Source: WYZ-LMO2 sp038731605 (GTDB taxonomy: Archaea > Halobacteriota > Archaeoglobi > Archaeoglobales > Archaeoglobaceae). Taken from it: 64,000 bases of DNA. How positions within the stretch are numbered: the stretch's first letter is position 1; every line of letters begins with the position of its first letter. The translations under genes were made by a program, and so were the position numbers. The stretch is from contig JAVYQP010000001.1 of NCBI GenBank assembly GCA_038731605.1, forward strand, positions 496,001 to 560,000. The letters are read 5' to 3'. A model generated the notes under the pieces. That model saw only the letters and a list, made by a program, of their open reading frames with translations. It did not search any database and was not told the origin of the DNA. Of this stretch, positions 51,886-60,359 are shown in pieces.

Positions 51886-52841
51886 GCGTAGAACCTTGGA
51901 GTTGTGAGTTCGAAGTTGTTCACGAGGATTGGCTCTTCAAGCTACTGCACTTCAAGGGAGAAAAGAGGCATAGGGTTCCACTGCTTTTTGTCTATGCGTT
52001 CATAAACCGCCCCTACATCTTGGACTTGCACGAGGAAGTGAGCGTGGTCAGAAAGCTACTCGAAGCGGGGATCGACGTTTGGATGATAGACTGGGGTTAC
52101 CCAAAGAGGGCTGACAAGTTCGTGAAGATCGCAGACTACATAGACTACATCGACTTCTGCGTTGATAGGATAAGAAAGGAGGCGAAGGTCGAAGCTATTA
52201 CCCTCCATGGATACTGCCTCGGCTCGACTCTTGCAGTCATATACTCTGCGCTGTTCCCGGAGAAGGTCAAGAACCTCGTGATTCAAACTCCGCCGATTAA
52301 TTTCGACACCGAAAACGCCTTGGCGCTTTGGGCAAAGCATTTAGATGCAAAAAAGATCTCGAGGGCTATGGGGAACGTGAGCGGAGAAATGCTCAACCTC
52401 GCCTTCCTACTCGTAGACCCGATTAGACTCGTGCTCGGTAAATATCAAGGTTTGTTAGACAACGCAGAAAACGAGAAGTTCTTGAAAGAGTTCCTCTCCA
52501 TGGACTTCTGGATCTTCGACTCCCCCGCTGTCCCGGGGAGCGTTTTCGAGGAGTTCATCGAGAGATGGTATCACAAGAACGAGCTTATCGAGAATCGATA
52601 CGACATAAACGGCAAAAAAGTCGATTTGAACAAGATAACGATGCCAGTTTTGGCGTTGTATGCGGAAAAGGATCACATAACCCCACCAAGCTCCGTGATA
52701 CCGTTTCTTGAGAAGATTCCGTCGAAAGACAAAAAAGCGATGAGCGTTGACAAGGGGCACATAGGGCTAACGGTGAGTAAGAGCTCTCATGCAAAGCTCT
52801 GGAAAGAAGCGATAAAATGGATAGTTGAACGCTCAGATTGA
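51861..52841 (+). CDS. phaC: PhaC-like polyhydroxyalkanoate synthase catalytic subunit
   Basis: A 326-aa alpha/beta hydrolase-fold polymerase. The nucleophile is Cys119 in the lipase-like box G-Y-C-L-G-S; a serine would be expected for an esterase, so the cysteine marks a PHA synthase. The triad is completed by Asp in L-Y-A-E-K-D-H-I and His in K-G-H-I-G-L-T. It would polymerise hydroxyacyl-CoA into storage polyester with PhaE. Class III PhaC are about 350 aa, so it is slightly short but complete. Genes for beta-ketothiolase or PhaB are not in the window. Ends 9 bases into the convergent paaK-like gene. Confidence 0.82.
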   Translation: MFEKIKGLSVEPWSCEFEVVHEDWLFKLLHFKGEKRHRVPLLFVYAFINRPYILDLHEEVSVVRKLLEAGIDVWMIDWGYPKRADKFVKIADYIDYIDFCVDRIRKEAKVEAITLHGYCLGSTLAVIYSALFPEKVKNLVIQTPPINFDTENALALWAKHLDAKKISRAMGNVSGEMLNLAFLLVDPIRLVLGKYQGLLDNAENEKFLKEFLSMDFWIFDSPAVPGSVFEEFIERWYHKNELIENRYDINGKKVDLNKITMPVLALYAEKDHITPPSSVIPFLEKIPSKDKKAMSVDKGHIGLTVSKSSHAKLWKEAIKWIVERSD

Positions 52842-54140
52842 CCTAAGATCGACGACCCTCTTCGCTTTACCCATGGATCTCTCTATACTCCCTTTTTCGA
52901 CGAGTTCAACGTTTGTCCTGAGCATGAGCTCTTTTTGTAAAGCCTTCTGAATCTTTTGTTGCAACCTCTTCAAATCCTCGATCTCTCCTGTGAAGAACTC
53001 GTCTTTCACTTCAACTCTGACCGTAATCTCGTCAAGCGCACCTTTTCTTGTCAGCAAGATCTGGAAGTTGTCTCCGACTTCTGGGATCTGCATCAGCACG
53101 TGCTCTATTTGACTCGGGAACACGTTTATGCCACGGACGATTAACATGTCGTCACTCCTTCCAAAGATGCGCATTAGCCTTGGATGAGCTCTCCCGCAAC
53201 CGCATTTCTCGGTTTCAAGCATGGTAACGTCTCCAGTTCTATATCTCAGCAAAGGCATTGCTTCTTTTGTAAGAGGGGTTAAAACAAGCTCTCCCTTCTC
53301 ACCTTCTCCAACTCTCTCGCCAGTCCTTGGATCTATGAGTTCTACGAAGTAGTGATCGATCCAGATGTGGAGCCCCTGCTTTTCTCTGCACTCAAACGCA
53401 ACTCCCGGACCGTTCATCTCGCTGAGACCATAGCTGTCGTAAGCGTCGATTCCAAACGCATCCTCAAGCCTCTTCCTCGTGTTCTCGCTCCACGGTTCTG
53501 CGCCAAAGCAACCGATTCTAAGCCTTAGCTTATCCATCACACCCATCTCCTCGGCGACTTCTTTGACGTGAAGCGCATAGCTTGGAGTTGAATGGATCGC
53601 AGTAGTTCCGAAGTCGACCATGTATTGAACTTGCCTCTCCGTGTTACCAACACCCGCAGGAATTGTTACCGCACCAATTCTCTCTGCGCCTGAGTGAATT
53701 CCCAAGCCACCCGTGAAGAACGCATAGTTCGCCATGTTCTGAAACACGTCCCCCTTGCGAACACCAACCATGTAAAGGCATCTCGCAACGAGATTTGTCC
53801 AAGTTTCTACGTCGTTCGCAGTATAGGCGACGACCTTCGGCTTTCCAGATGTTCCGCTCGACGTGTGAATTCGGACGATTTCGCTCATCGGCACTGCGAT
53901 GAGTCCAAAGGGGTAGTTTTCAGCGAAGTGCTCTTTTGTTGTGAAGGGAACCTTTGCGAAGTCTTCAAAGCTTTTTATATCATCTGGAGTTAAACCCACG
54001 GATTTCAGTCTCCTCCTAAAGAACTCGACGTTCTCGTAAGCCCTTTTTATAGTCTGCTTCAACCTTTTAAACTGAAGTTCTTCGAGCTCTTTTCTGCTCA
54101 GAGTCTCTTCTCTGTCCCAGAACTCGTCGCTCCATGGCAT
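52833..54140 (-). CDS. paaK: Phenylacetate-CoA ligase family protein
   Basis: A 435-aa ANL enzyme of the PaaK family: H-T-S-S-G-T-S-G-K-P-K (ATP loop), Y-G-L-S-E-M-N-G-P-G, Y-R-T-G-D-V, and C-terminal G-R-S-D-D-M-L-I-V-R-G-I-N-V-F. A C-G-C-G-R-A-H-P group near 330 holds cysteines as in many PaaK. It forms an aryl or arylacetyl-CoA thioester with ATP; archaea use such ligases for amino-acid-derived or environmental aromatic acids. The ATG sits 27 bases after a TATA-like CTTATCAT. Converges on phaC, and both could supply or use CoA thioesters. Confidence 0.88.
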   Translation of the reverse strand: MPWSDEFWDREETLSRKELEELQFKRLKQTIKRAYENVEFFRRRLKSVGLTPDDIKSFEDFAKVPFTTKEHFAENYPFGLIAVPMSEIVRIHTSSGTSGKPKVVAYTANDVETWTNLVARCLYMVGVRKGDVFQNMANYAFFTGGLGIHSGAERIGAVTIPAGVGNTERQVQYMVDFGTTAIHSTPSYALHVKEVAEEMGVMDKLRLRIGCFGAEPWSENTRKRLEDAFGIDAYDSYGLSEMNGPGVAFECREKQGLHIWIDHYFVELIDPRTGERVGEGEKGELVLTPLTKEAMPLLRYRTGDVTMLETEKCGCGRAHPRLMRIFGRSDDMLIVRGINVFPSQIEHVLMQIPEVGDNFQILLTRKGALDEITVRVEVKDEFFTGEIEDLKRLQQKIQKALQKELMLRTNVELVEKGSIERSMGKAKRVVDLRSI

Positions 54141-54179
54141 ACTTTAACAAAGTCGTCGGGATGATAAGAGTTTCTTTGC

Positions 54180-55082
54180 TCAATCTCCTTTCCTCCTGAG
54201 AATCTGCCTAACCTCTCTTCGGAACTCAACCGTTGCCCTGAAGATGAGATCTGCAATCAGACCGATTACGATGAACTGCACACCCGTTACGATGAAGAGA
54301 ACCGTGAGCAAGGCGAGCATGTAGTGCGAAACAGCTTTGAGCCATGCGTAGACAACGTAACAACCCGTTGCAATGCCGAGAAAAAGAAAGATGAGCCCAA
54401 AAATGTAGAGATACCTCGCAGGGCTATACCTTCCGATCAGCTCGTATATCGTCTTTCCTATCCGTATTCCGTCCCTTATAGGGCGTAGCTTCGTTTTTCC
54501 TTCCCTTTTTTTGTAGCTTATCGGCACCTCAACGATCCTAAACCCTTTTGCAAGCGTCTCCACCGTAAGCTCCGCCTCGACTTCAAACCCGCTCTTTCTG
54601 ATCTCGATGCTCTTGTATACCTCCTTTTTGATCGCCCTATACCCAGAGAGTATGTCGGTTAACTCTACGCCGTAAGCAAATCGGAAAAATAAGTTTATCA
54701 GCTTGTTTCCAAGAAGGTTCAACTTCGTAAACGCTCCTTTTTCGTATTTTGCAAATCTGTTCCCTACAACGTGATCCGCAACACCTTTTTCTATTGGTTC
54801 GATGAGCTTCCAGACCTCTTCCGCAGGGTAGCTCCCATCGCCATCGACTAAGACTACGATGTCGCTGTCCACAAGCTTAAACGCTTCTGCGATTGCGTTT
54901 CCCTTTCCCTTCCCTGTCTGAAGAACGACTTTTGCACCTCTCTTTTCAGCGATCTCTCTCGTTCTATCCTTGCTGTTACCATCGATCACGAGAACGTCAA
55001 AGCCAAGACTCTTAAAGCTTTCAACAACTCCACCAATGCCTTTTTCTTCGTTCAGCGTTGGTATCACTACTGTAACATTCAT
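54180..55082 (-). CDS. GT2 family glycosyltransferase (dolichol-phosphate-sugar type)
   Basis: A 300-aa transferase. The GT2 core has V-V-I-P-T-L-N-E-E, V-I-D-G-N-S-K-D and the D-x-D-like L-V-D-G-D-G-S-Y-P; two hydrophobic helices at about 225-280 anchor the C-terminus. It resembles archaeal AglJ/dolichyl-phosphate glucose or mannose synthases that start N-glycan or S-layer sugar building; the sugar is not determined. It shares a 4-base overlap with the GfcR-like gene, so both belong to the operon Nob1-GfcR-GT. Confidence 0.83.
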   Translation of the reverse strand: MNVTVVIPTLNEEKGIGGVVESFKSLGFDVLVIDGNSKDRTREIAEKRGAKVVLQTGKGKGNAIAEAFKLVDSDIVVLVDGDGSYPAEEVWKLIEPIEKGVADHVVGNRFAKYEKGAFTKLNLLGNKLINLFFRFAYGVELTDILSGYRAIKKEVYKSIEIRKSGFEVEAELTVETLAKGFRIVEVPISYKKREGKTKLRPIRDGIRIGKTIYELIGRYSPARYLYIFGLIFLFLGIATGCYVVYAWLKAVSHYMLALLTVLFIVTGVQFIVIGLIADLIFRATVEFRREVRQILRRKGD

Positions 55083-55645
55083 ATCCTTGTGATCCTTAGC
55101 AAGCTGAACACTGGCAACTCAACTCTACCGCCTTTGTCAGCCATCACCGCAACGCAGACGACTTTCCCGTTGTTCGCATTTATAACCTCTATCGCCTCCG
55201 ATATCGTCCTTCCCGTGGATATGACGTCGTCGACGATCACGCATTGCTTCCCGTTGACCTTTGCAAAGTTCTCGCTCAAAATGCCTCCTTTGGCAACGTC
55301 GCCCTTCATCTTCCTTGGGTAGTAGATCGCAAGCTCCGCAGAGAGCTCTTCAGCGACCATCGAGGCTAAGGGAATTCCACTCGTTGCAATGCCTACGACA
55401 ACCTCCACATCGCTGTAATTCTCGGAGATCATGTCCGCTATCGCCATCGCCACCAACCTCAGCCTTGAGGGCTTCGACAAGTTTCTCCACTCCACGTATA
55501 TATCCGAGGGCGGAGTTTCGGTTGCCCTTGTCAAAAGCCACATCGCAGTCTCGAACGAGACGTTCAGCTCGTCCGCAATCTCTTCAGTCGTCAAACCTTT
55601 TTCCTTAAGCTTTCTCGCCTTCTCGACGAGACTCTCAATCTTCAT
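55079..55645 (-). CDS. GfcR-like regulator (HTH plus orotate phosphoribosyltransferase-like domain)
   Basis: A 188-aa protein with an N-terminal helix-turn-helix (about 15-45, T-T-E-E-I-A-D-E-L-N-V-S-F-E-T-A) and a PRTase domain with I-V-D-D-V-I-S-T-G-R-T, the PRPP loop, at about 140-150. In haloarchaea such HTH-PRTase proteins (GfcR/PyrE2-like) regulate sugar catabolism genes. Whether the PRPP site still catalyses is unknown. It is 4 bases overlapped with the glycosyltransferase and 4 bases with nob1. Confidence 0.82.
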   Translation of the reverse strand: MKIESLVEKARKLKEKGLTTEEIADELNVSFETAMWLLTRATETPPSDIYVEWRNLSKPSRLRLVAMAIADMISENYSDVEVVVGIATSGIPLASMVAEELSAELAIYYPRKMKGDVAKGGILSENFAKVNGKQCVIVDDVISTGRTISEAIEVINANNGKVVCVAVMADKGGRVELPVFSLLRITRI

Positions 55646-56112
55646 TTTTTCACCCTCCTCAACACAGTCTCACTACCACAGACATCACAGATCTCGTTTT
55701 CAACCTTTCTACCACAACCCCTACACACTCGTATCCACTTAAAACCTTTCGTTATCCCCTCTTGAACAACACTCTCGAACTCGATCCCAAGAGCGATCGC
55801 AACGTTCTGGATAGAGTAATCGTCGGTGACTATTACGACATCGTTTCCCTTCTCCTTCTCGTCGAGAGCCTTTGCCAGAACTCTAAGGTCGGTCTCCGAC
55901 AACCTGTAGATGTCTCCTGTTTTTTTAGCAACTTTTTTAACAAATTCGATGTTTTTCTCACTCGCACTCTCAACTCTGAGATTTTTTACGCTGAAGTAAA
56001 GCGACGAATTTTCGTCTAAGATCTCTGAAACGACCTCGGGCACTGTAACCATTTGCTCATAGATCGCCTTCCTCTGAAAGATCGCACCAGCGTCGAGGAC
56101 GTAGACTCGCAC
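55642..56112 (-). CDS. nob1: Nob1-like PIN-domain endonuclease
   Basis: A 156-aa protein. The PIN domain starts V-L-D-A-G-A-I-F with the catalytic Asp and continues E-V-V-S-E-I and S-E-T-D-L-R-V-L-A and V-T-D-D-Y-S-I; the zinc ribbon is C-R-G-C then C-D-V-C. Nob1 cuts the 3' end of pre-16S/18S rRNA in the final step of small-subunit maturation. It is first in the operon before the GfcR-like gene, an arrangement seen in other archaea. Confidence 0.9.
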   Translation of the reverse strand: MRVYVLDAGAIFQRKAIYEQMVTVPEVVSEILDENSSLYFSVKNLRVESASEKNIEFVKKVAKKTGDIYRLSETDLRVLAKALDEKEKGNDVVIVTDDYSIQNVAIALGIEFESVVQEGITKGFKWIRVCRGCGRKVENEICDVCGSETVLRRVKK

Positions 56113-56166
56113 ATCCGTATTGGATTAGGGAAATTAAAATTTTTGGGAGCAAACTTAAAAAAAGGA

Positions 56167-56328
56167 TTAATCGATTTTCTCGAACTGATCCTTCGTTGCC
56201 CCGCAGATTGGACAAACCCAGTCCTCAGGCAAGTCTTCCCACTTCGTTCCCGGTGGAACGTTGCTCTCCGCATCTCCTTCGTCTTCGTTGTAAACGTATC
56301 CACAAACCGTGCACTGATACTTTGCCAT
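56167..56328 (-). CDS. rub: Rubredoxin
   Basis: A 53-aa protein too short to be caught by ORF calling above 60 codons. It begins M-A-K-Y-Q-C-T-V-C-G-Y and has the second iron site C-P-I-C-G; the four cysteines bind one Fe. The length, the acidic middle (E-D-L-P-E-D-W-V) and the ending match rubredoxin. It transfers electrons, often to rubrerythrin or neelaredoxin-type oxygen-detoxifying enzymes in anaerobes. GAGGTG is six bases before the ATG. It is divergent from the MgtE gene, sharing an AT-rich promoter region with TATATATAC. Confidence 0.95.
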   Translation of the reverse strand: MAKYQCTVCGYVYNEDEGDAESNVPPGTKWEDLPEDWVCPICGATKDQFEKID

Positions 56329-56360
56329 CGTAACACCTCGGTCTTAGTTTTTAAATAAAA

Positions 56361-56370
56361 GTATATATAC
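56361..56370. promoter_or_regulatory. Shared TATA-like box between rubredoxin and MgtE-like genes
   Basis: GTATATATAC is self-complementary and lies 30-40 bases before both divergent starts. It could direct transcription both ways, while a second AT-rich run (TTTTTAAATAAAA at 56349-56361) may serve rubredoxin. Confidence 0.4.
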
Positions 56371-56400
56371 CTACCGCACTTTTCACTGTGGGGGATATTT

Positions 56401-57582
56401 GTGGCAGTGACAATTCCAAGCAGAGACATGAATCTTAGAACTGCTGTTCGCTTAATCGTCCCCGTGCTTTACTTTTGCATCTTTTTTGACCTTTTTGCCG
56501 GGTTCTTTCTTGGCGTGACTTTTGAGAAAATGATGGAACAATACCCCCATCTCCTCATTATTCTTCCTGGGCTCATGGGGCTCCGTGGTAATGTTTTTGG
56601 CTCGCTTTGCTCTCGACTTTCAACCGCTTTTTACCTCGGTTCATCAGAGCCAAGTTTTCGAGACAAGTTCGTTTATAAAAATGCTCTTTTCTCTGTCTGG
56701 GCAACTACTGTGCCAGTATTTGTTCTTTTAGTCATCAGCTACTTAAAAATCGACGACTTCGATGGGTTCGTAGCTTCTGCGCAGATCTCCATAGCTTCGA
56801 GTCTCCTAATCGGGCTTCTACTCTCCTTGGTTTCGGTGGTAGTGGTTATTTTTACTTTCAAAAAAGCAATCGACCCTGATTCGATATCTGCACCACTTAT
56901 AACTTCGGTTGCAGATCTCGTAACTATACCTTCGCTTGTTCTTTTCATTTTCTTGTTTGAGTCGAACCAAATCCCCGTCATTTTTGTTGCCTCACTTCTA
57001 CTTCTTGTGCTCGCATTTGTTCTTTCGCTTGGTAAGGAGTATCATAGGATCCAGAAAGAGGTTGTCTCTATTGTAACGGTTCTTGCGGTCGTTCAAAGCT
57101 TAACGGGGAGCATTCTGGAAGAGTTCTCAGAGATAATCTATCTCAGCCTCTTTATGAGCTTCGCATACCCAGCGATCCTCGACACCTTTGGTAACTACGG
57201 CTCGATCATCGTTGCAAGAACTTCGACAAAGCTAAACCTTGGAGAGATCGAGAGAGGATCGATTAGAGAAGTTCTGGGAGACATAAAGGCTATTGTGCCG
57301 ACTTCAGTCTTAGTTTTTCCCTTTATATCTCTAATACCGCTTTTGATTTCATACAAGGTTTTCCAAGTTGTCAACGTGGCGTTGTTTCCAATGATCGCAT
57401 TCTTTCTGTCTTTTCTTGCAATGGTCTTCGTGTTCCTTGTGATATCATTCTACATCGCAGTGTTTCTCAACAAGTTCCACATAGACCCGGATAACGGTGG
57501 AATTCCATTGGTAACAACGATCGCAGACTTCATCGCAACGCTTTACGCTGTTGCGATTGCACTTATTTTTATCTCGTTTTGA
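56401..57582 (+). CDS. MgtE/SLC41-type divalent cation transporter
   Basis: A 393-aa membrane protein formed by two homologous halves, each with about five helices. The signature loops are P-G-L-M-G-L-R-G-N and D-P-D-S-I-S-A-P-L in the first half and G-N-Y-G-S-I and D-P-D-N-G-G-I-P-L in the second; the aspartates line the Mg2+ path. The cytosolic N-domain and CBS pair of bacterial MgtE are absent, so regulation must differ. Start GTG 56401 is the most upstream; ATG 56428 is possible. It ends 14 bases inside the convergent winged-helix gene. Confidence 0.85.
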   Translation: MAVTIPSRDMNLRTAVRLIVPVLYFCIFFDLFAGFFLGVTFEKMMEQYPHLLIILPGLMGLRGNVFGSLCSRLSTAFYLGSSEPSFRDKFVYKNALFSVWATTVPVFVLLVISYLKIDDFDGFVASAQISIASSLLIGLLLSLVSVVVVIFTFKKAIDPDSISAPLITSVADLVTIPSLVLFIFLFESNQIPVIFVASLLLLVLAFVLSLGKEYHRIQKEVVSIVTVLAVVQSLTGSILEEFSEIIYLSLFMSFAYPAILDTFGNYGSIIVARTSTKLNLGEIERGSIREVLGDIKAIVPTSVLVFPFISLIPLLISYKVFQVVNVALFPMIAFFLSFLAMVFVFLVISFYIAVFLNKFHIDPDNGGIPLVTTIADFIATLYAVAIALIFISF

Positions 57583-58033
57583 GATACAAAAAGATTACCA
57601 ACGCAACGACTGCGACGATTGCAAGGAAAACTTCCACTGAGAGAAAGACATCGCTGACTGGAGTCATTTCTGGAACTCTCGTAGGAGCTGGAGTTTCAGG
57701 AACGTAGGCTGGTCTAAACTCACCTTTTTCCACGAATTTCTGCATAATCTTTGCGACAAGTGTCGTGAACGATATTATCGCTACAGAGATCGATGCAAGC
57801 GTTGCAAAAGCTTCGATTTTCATCTTGCTCAATCCCTTGCTCGTCAGCCTGTAGTAAACCCACTTTCCTCTTTCAACCCTTTCGACGAGCCCATTTTCTT
57901 CGAGCTTTTCAAGATGGTAGCTTATCGTAGTCTTCGAAAATCCGGTAATTTTTGCTATCTCTGTCACTGTGTGCGGTCTTTCGCTGAGTTTGAGCAATAT
58001 CTGGAGCCTTGTAGACGTGAAAAGCTCAAGCAC
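57569..58033 (-). CDS. Membrane-anchored winged-helix regulator
   Basis: A 154-aa protein. Residues 1-70 form an ArsR-like winged helix (I-A-K-I-T-G-F-S-K-T-T-I-S-Y-H-L-E-K-L recognition helix and a wing ending Y-Y-R-L-T). Two hydrophobic helices follow (about 78-100 and 128-150) separated by a proline-rich loop. It is thus a DNA-binding protein held in the membrane. The GTG start at 58033 is 28 bases after a TATA-like AGCTTAATT on the minus strand. A perfect inverted repeat frames that box (see next feature), suggesting self-regulation. Confidence 0.85.
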   Translation of the reverse strand: MLELFTSTRLQILLKLSERPHTVTEIAKITGFSKTTISYHLEKLEENGLVERVERGKWVYYRLTSKGLSKMKIEAFATLASISVAIISFTTLVAKIMQKFVEKGEFRPAYVPETPAPTRVPEMTPVSDVFLSVEVFLAIVAVVALVIFLYLKTR

Positions 58034-58044
58034 AAATCTTGTTC

Positions 58045-58077
58045 AGTTCAACGAAATTAAGCTTTTTGTTTTGAACT
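58045..58077. promoter_or_regulatory. Inverted repeat framing the TATA box of the winged-helix gene
   Basis: AGTTCAA at 58045-58051 and TTGAACT at 58071-58077 are perfect 7-bp inverse complements with a 19-base spacer that contains the TATA-like element. A partial copy, GTTCA, lies next to the left arm at 58041-58045. Location around the core promoter suggests an operator where bound protein would block TBP/TFB or the start site. Likely bound by the encoded regulator itself. Confidence 0.45.
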
Positions 58078-58095
58078 AATTAATAAAAAATTTGG

Positions 58096-58575
58096 TTACT
58101 TCTTAGCTCCCCTGACCATCGCAACCTTTCCAGTTCTCGCAACTTCTTTGATGCCGTAGTTCCGCATGAGGTCGATGAAAGCATTGATCTTGTCCTCGTC
58201 GCCGGTTATCTCGATTATGAAGCTATCCTTCGCAACATCAACGATCCTCGCTCTAAAGATGTTCGTAAGTTCCACTATTTCTCCTCTTTTCTCAGGCGGA
58301 GCGTTGACTCGAACCAAACAAAGCTCTCTCTCGACCGAATCCTTAGTTACGTCGCTGACCTTTATCACTTCTATGAGCTTGTTCAACTGCTTTACAACTT
58401 GCTCAAGAACCTTCTCGTCTCCATTGACGACTATTGTCATTCTTGAAATCTCTTCGTTTTCGGTAACGCCGACGCTTAGACTCTCGATGTTAAAGCCACG
58501 TCTCCTGAAAAGCGAAGAAACCCTCGCAAGAACTCCGGGCTTGTTCTCGACGAGAACCGCTATCGTGAACCTCAT
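58096..58575 (-). CDS. ilvN: Acetolactate synthase small subunit
   Basis: A 159-aa ACT-domain regulatory subunit: V-E-N-K-P-G-V-L-A-R-V at the start and the second ACT-like half near residue 80 (N-I-F-R-A-R-I). It binds valine for feedback control of IlvB. It starts 1 base after the ilvB stop, with GAGGAGGAT as ribosome site; tightly coupled synthesis. Confidence 0.93.
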   Translation of the reverse strand: MRFTIAVLVENKPGVLARVSSLFRRRGFNIESLSVGVTENEEISRMTIVVNGDEKVLEQVVKQLNKLIEVIKVSDVTKDSVERELCLVRVNAPPEKRGEIVELTNIFRARIVDVAKDSFIIEITGDEDKINAFIDLMRNYGIKEVARTGKVAMVRGAKK

Positions 58576-58576
58576 G

Positions 58577-60238
58577 TCAATCCTCCTCTATTATATCCTT
58601 CAAACTCTTCCCGGGCGGGACCATTGGGAAAACGTTCGCTTGGAAGTCGACACGGAAGTCCACGACAACGGGTGAGTCGTTGATCTCCTTTGCCTGTTTC
58701 AACGCATCAACGACTTCGCTCGGTTTTTCAACTGTGATCCCAACCGCTCCAAAACCCTCTGCGATCTTTTCAAAGCTTACCTTCTCACAACCTATGCAGG
58801 TTGCGGAGTAGCGTTCACGGTAGAAAAGTTGTTGCCACTGTCTAACCATGCCAAGGTAGCCGTTGTTCATTATGAAGACCTTCACGGGTATGTTGTAGTG
58901 AACACAGGTTGCGAGCTCTTGGATGTTCATGAGGAAACTCCCGTCTCCTGCGATGTCTATGACTTCCTTGTCCGGACACGCAACCTTCGCCCCCATCGCA
59001 GCTGGGAATCCGAAGCCCATCGTTCCAAGACCTCCGCTACTTATGAACTGCCTTGGATGCTTGACTTTGAAGAACTGCGCACTCCACATCTGGTTCTGAC
59101 CAACTTCAGTCGTCACAATCGCATCTGGGAAAATCTCGCAAGCTTTTTCTATCACGAACTGCGGTTTAAAGCCCTCGTTCTTGTATCTCAGCGGGAACTT
59201 CTCCCTCCACTCCCTTATCTTGTCCTCCCACTCCTTTCTTTGCTTGTATTCGATGTATTTCTTAAGCGCTGCGAGCACACGTTTTGCGTCGCCAACGATT
59301 GGAACGTCGACACGAACGTTCTTACCAATTTCTGCAGGATCGATGTCTATGTGGATGATCTTTGCCTGTGGGGCGAAAAGCGCTGCATTGCCAGTCGTTC
59401 TGTCGCTGAAGCGACAACCAACTGCGATTATGAGATCGCTCTCGCTCAACGCATAGTTAGCGTATTTCGACCCATGCATTCCCACGAACCCAAGGCAAAG
59501 CGGATGATACTCGCTTATCGCTCCTTTTCCCATCAGCGTCGTAACGACAAAAGCCGGAATAGTTTCAGCAAGTTCTGTGAGCTCTTTTGAGGCGTTGGCA
59601 ATCTTCACACCTCCTCCAGCCAAGATTATCGGTCTCTCAGCCTTCATTATCAGTTCCGCAGCCTTCTTTATCTGCATCGGATGCCCCTCGTATTTTGGCT
59701 TGTAGCCGATCAGCTCAACCCTTGTCGGATAATCGAACTCTATATCTGCCATCGAAACGTCCTTTGGAATATCAACGAGCACAGGTCCCGGGCGTCCGGA
59801 GGAAGCGATGTAAAAAGCCTCTCTCACGATCCTCAGCAGTTTCTTCGGATCGGTGACAAGGTAGTTGTGCTTCGTGATCGGCATCGTTATTCCCGTGATA
59901 TCCGCTTCCTGAAAAGCGTCGTTGCCTATTAGATGCCTTGCAACTTGCCCCGTGAACACGACGATCGGCGAGGAGTCCATGTAAGCGTTTGCAATTCCCG
60001 TAACTGTGTTTGTCGCTCCCGGACCAGAGGTTGCGAAAACGACGCCAACTTTTCCGCTCGCCCTTGCATAGCCATCCGCCGCATGCGTTGCGCCCTGTTC
60101 GTGTCTCGTCGTTATGTGGCGAATGTTTGAGTCGTATAGTGCATCGTAGATTTCAAGAATCGCTCCCCCCGGGATTCCAAAAACGACTTCAACGCCCTCT
60201 TTTTCTAAAGCCTTGATAAAGGCGTCAGCAGCTCGCAT
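58577..60238 (-). CDS. ilvB: Acetolactate synthase large subunit
   Basis: A 553-aa TPP enzyme: catalytic glutamate in T-R-H-E-Q-G-A near residue 47, FAD/substrate region, and the TPP/Mg loop G-D-G-S-F-L-M-N near 435. It condenses two pyruvates, or pyruvate and 2-ketobutyrate, in valine/isoleucine synthesis. The ATG at 60238 (M-R-A-A-D-A-F) is preferred over an upstream ATG at 60325 because homologues begin there and GGGTGGG is just ahead. ilvC and leu genes are not adjacent. Confidence 0.92.
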   Translation of the reverse strand: MRAADAFIKALEKEGVEVVFGIPGGAILEIYDALYDSNIRHITTRHEQGATHAADGYARASGKVGVVFATSGPGATNTVTGIANAYMDSSPIVVFTGQVARHLIGNDAFQEADITGITMPITKHNYLVTDPKKLLRIVREAFYIASSGRPGPVLVDIPKDVSMADIEFDYPTRVELIGYKPKYEGHPMQIKKAAELIMKAERPIILAGGGVKIANASKELTELAETIPAFVVTTLMGKGAISEYHPLCLGFVGMHGSKYANYALSESDLIIAVGCRFSDRTTGNAALFAPQAKIIHIDIDPAEIGKNVRVDVPIVGDAKRVLAALKKYIEYKQRKEWEDKIREWREKFPLRYKNEGFKPQFVIEKACEIFPDAIVTTEVGQNQMWSAQFFKVKHPRQFISSGGLGTMGFGFPAAMGAKVACPDKEVIDIAGDGSFLMNIQELATCVHYNIPVKVFIMNNGYLGMVRQWQQLFYRERYSATCIGCEKVSFEKIAEGFGAVGITVEKPSEVVDALKQAKEINDSPVVVDFRVDFQANVFPMVPPGKSLKDIIEED

Positions 60239-60359
60239 AAGCCCACCCCAAAGTAGCTTTAAAACAGGACTACCAATACCAAAGCCAACGTCGAGTTGAA
60301 AGCCATTGCAGTTCGTTGCAAACACGATTTAAATATTTTTGCCTTCGGCAAAATTCAGC

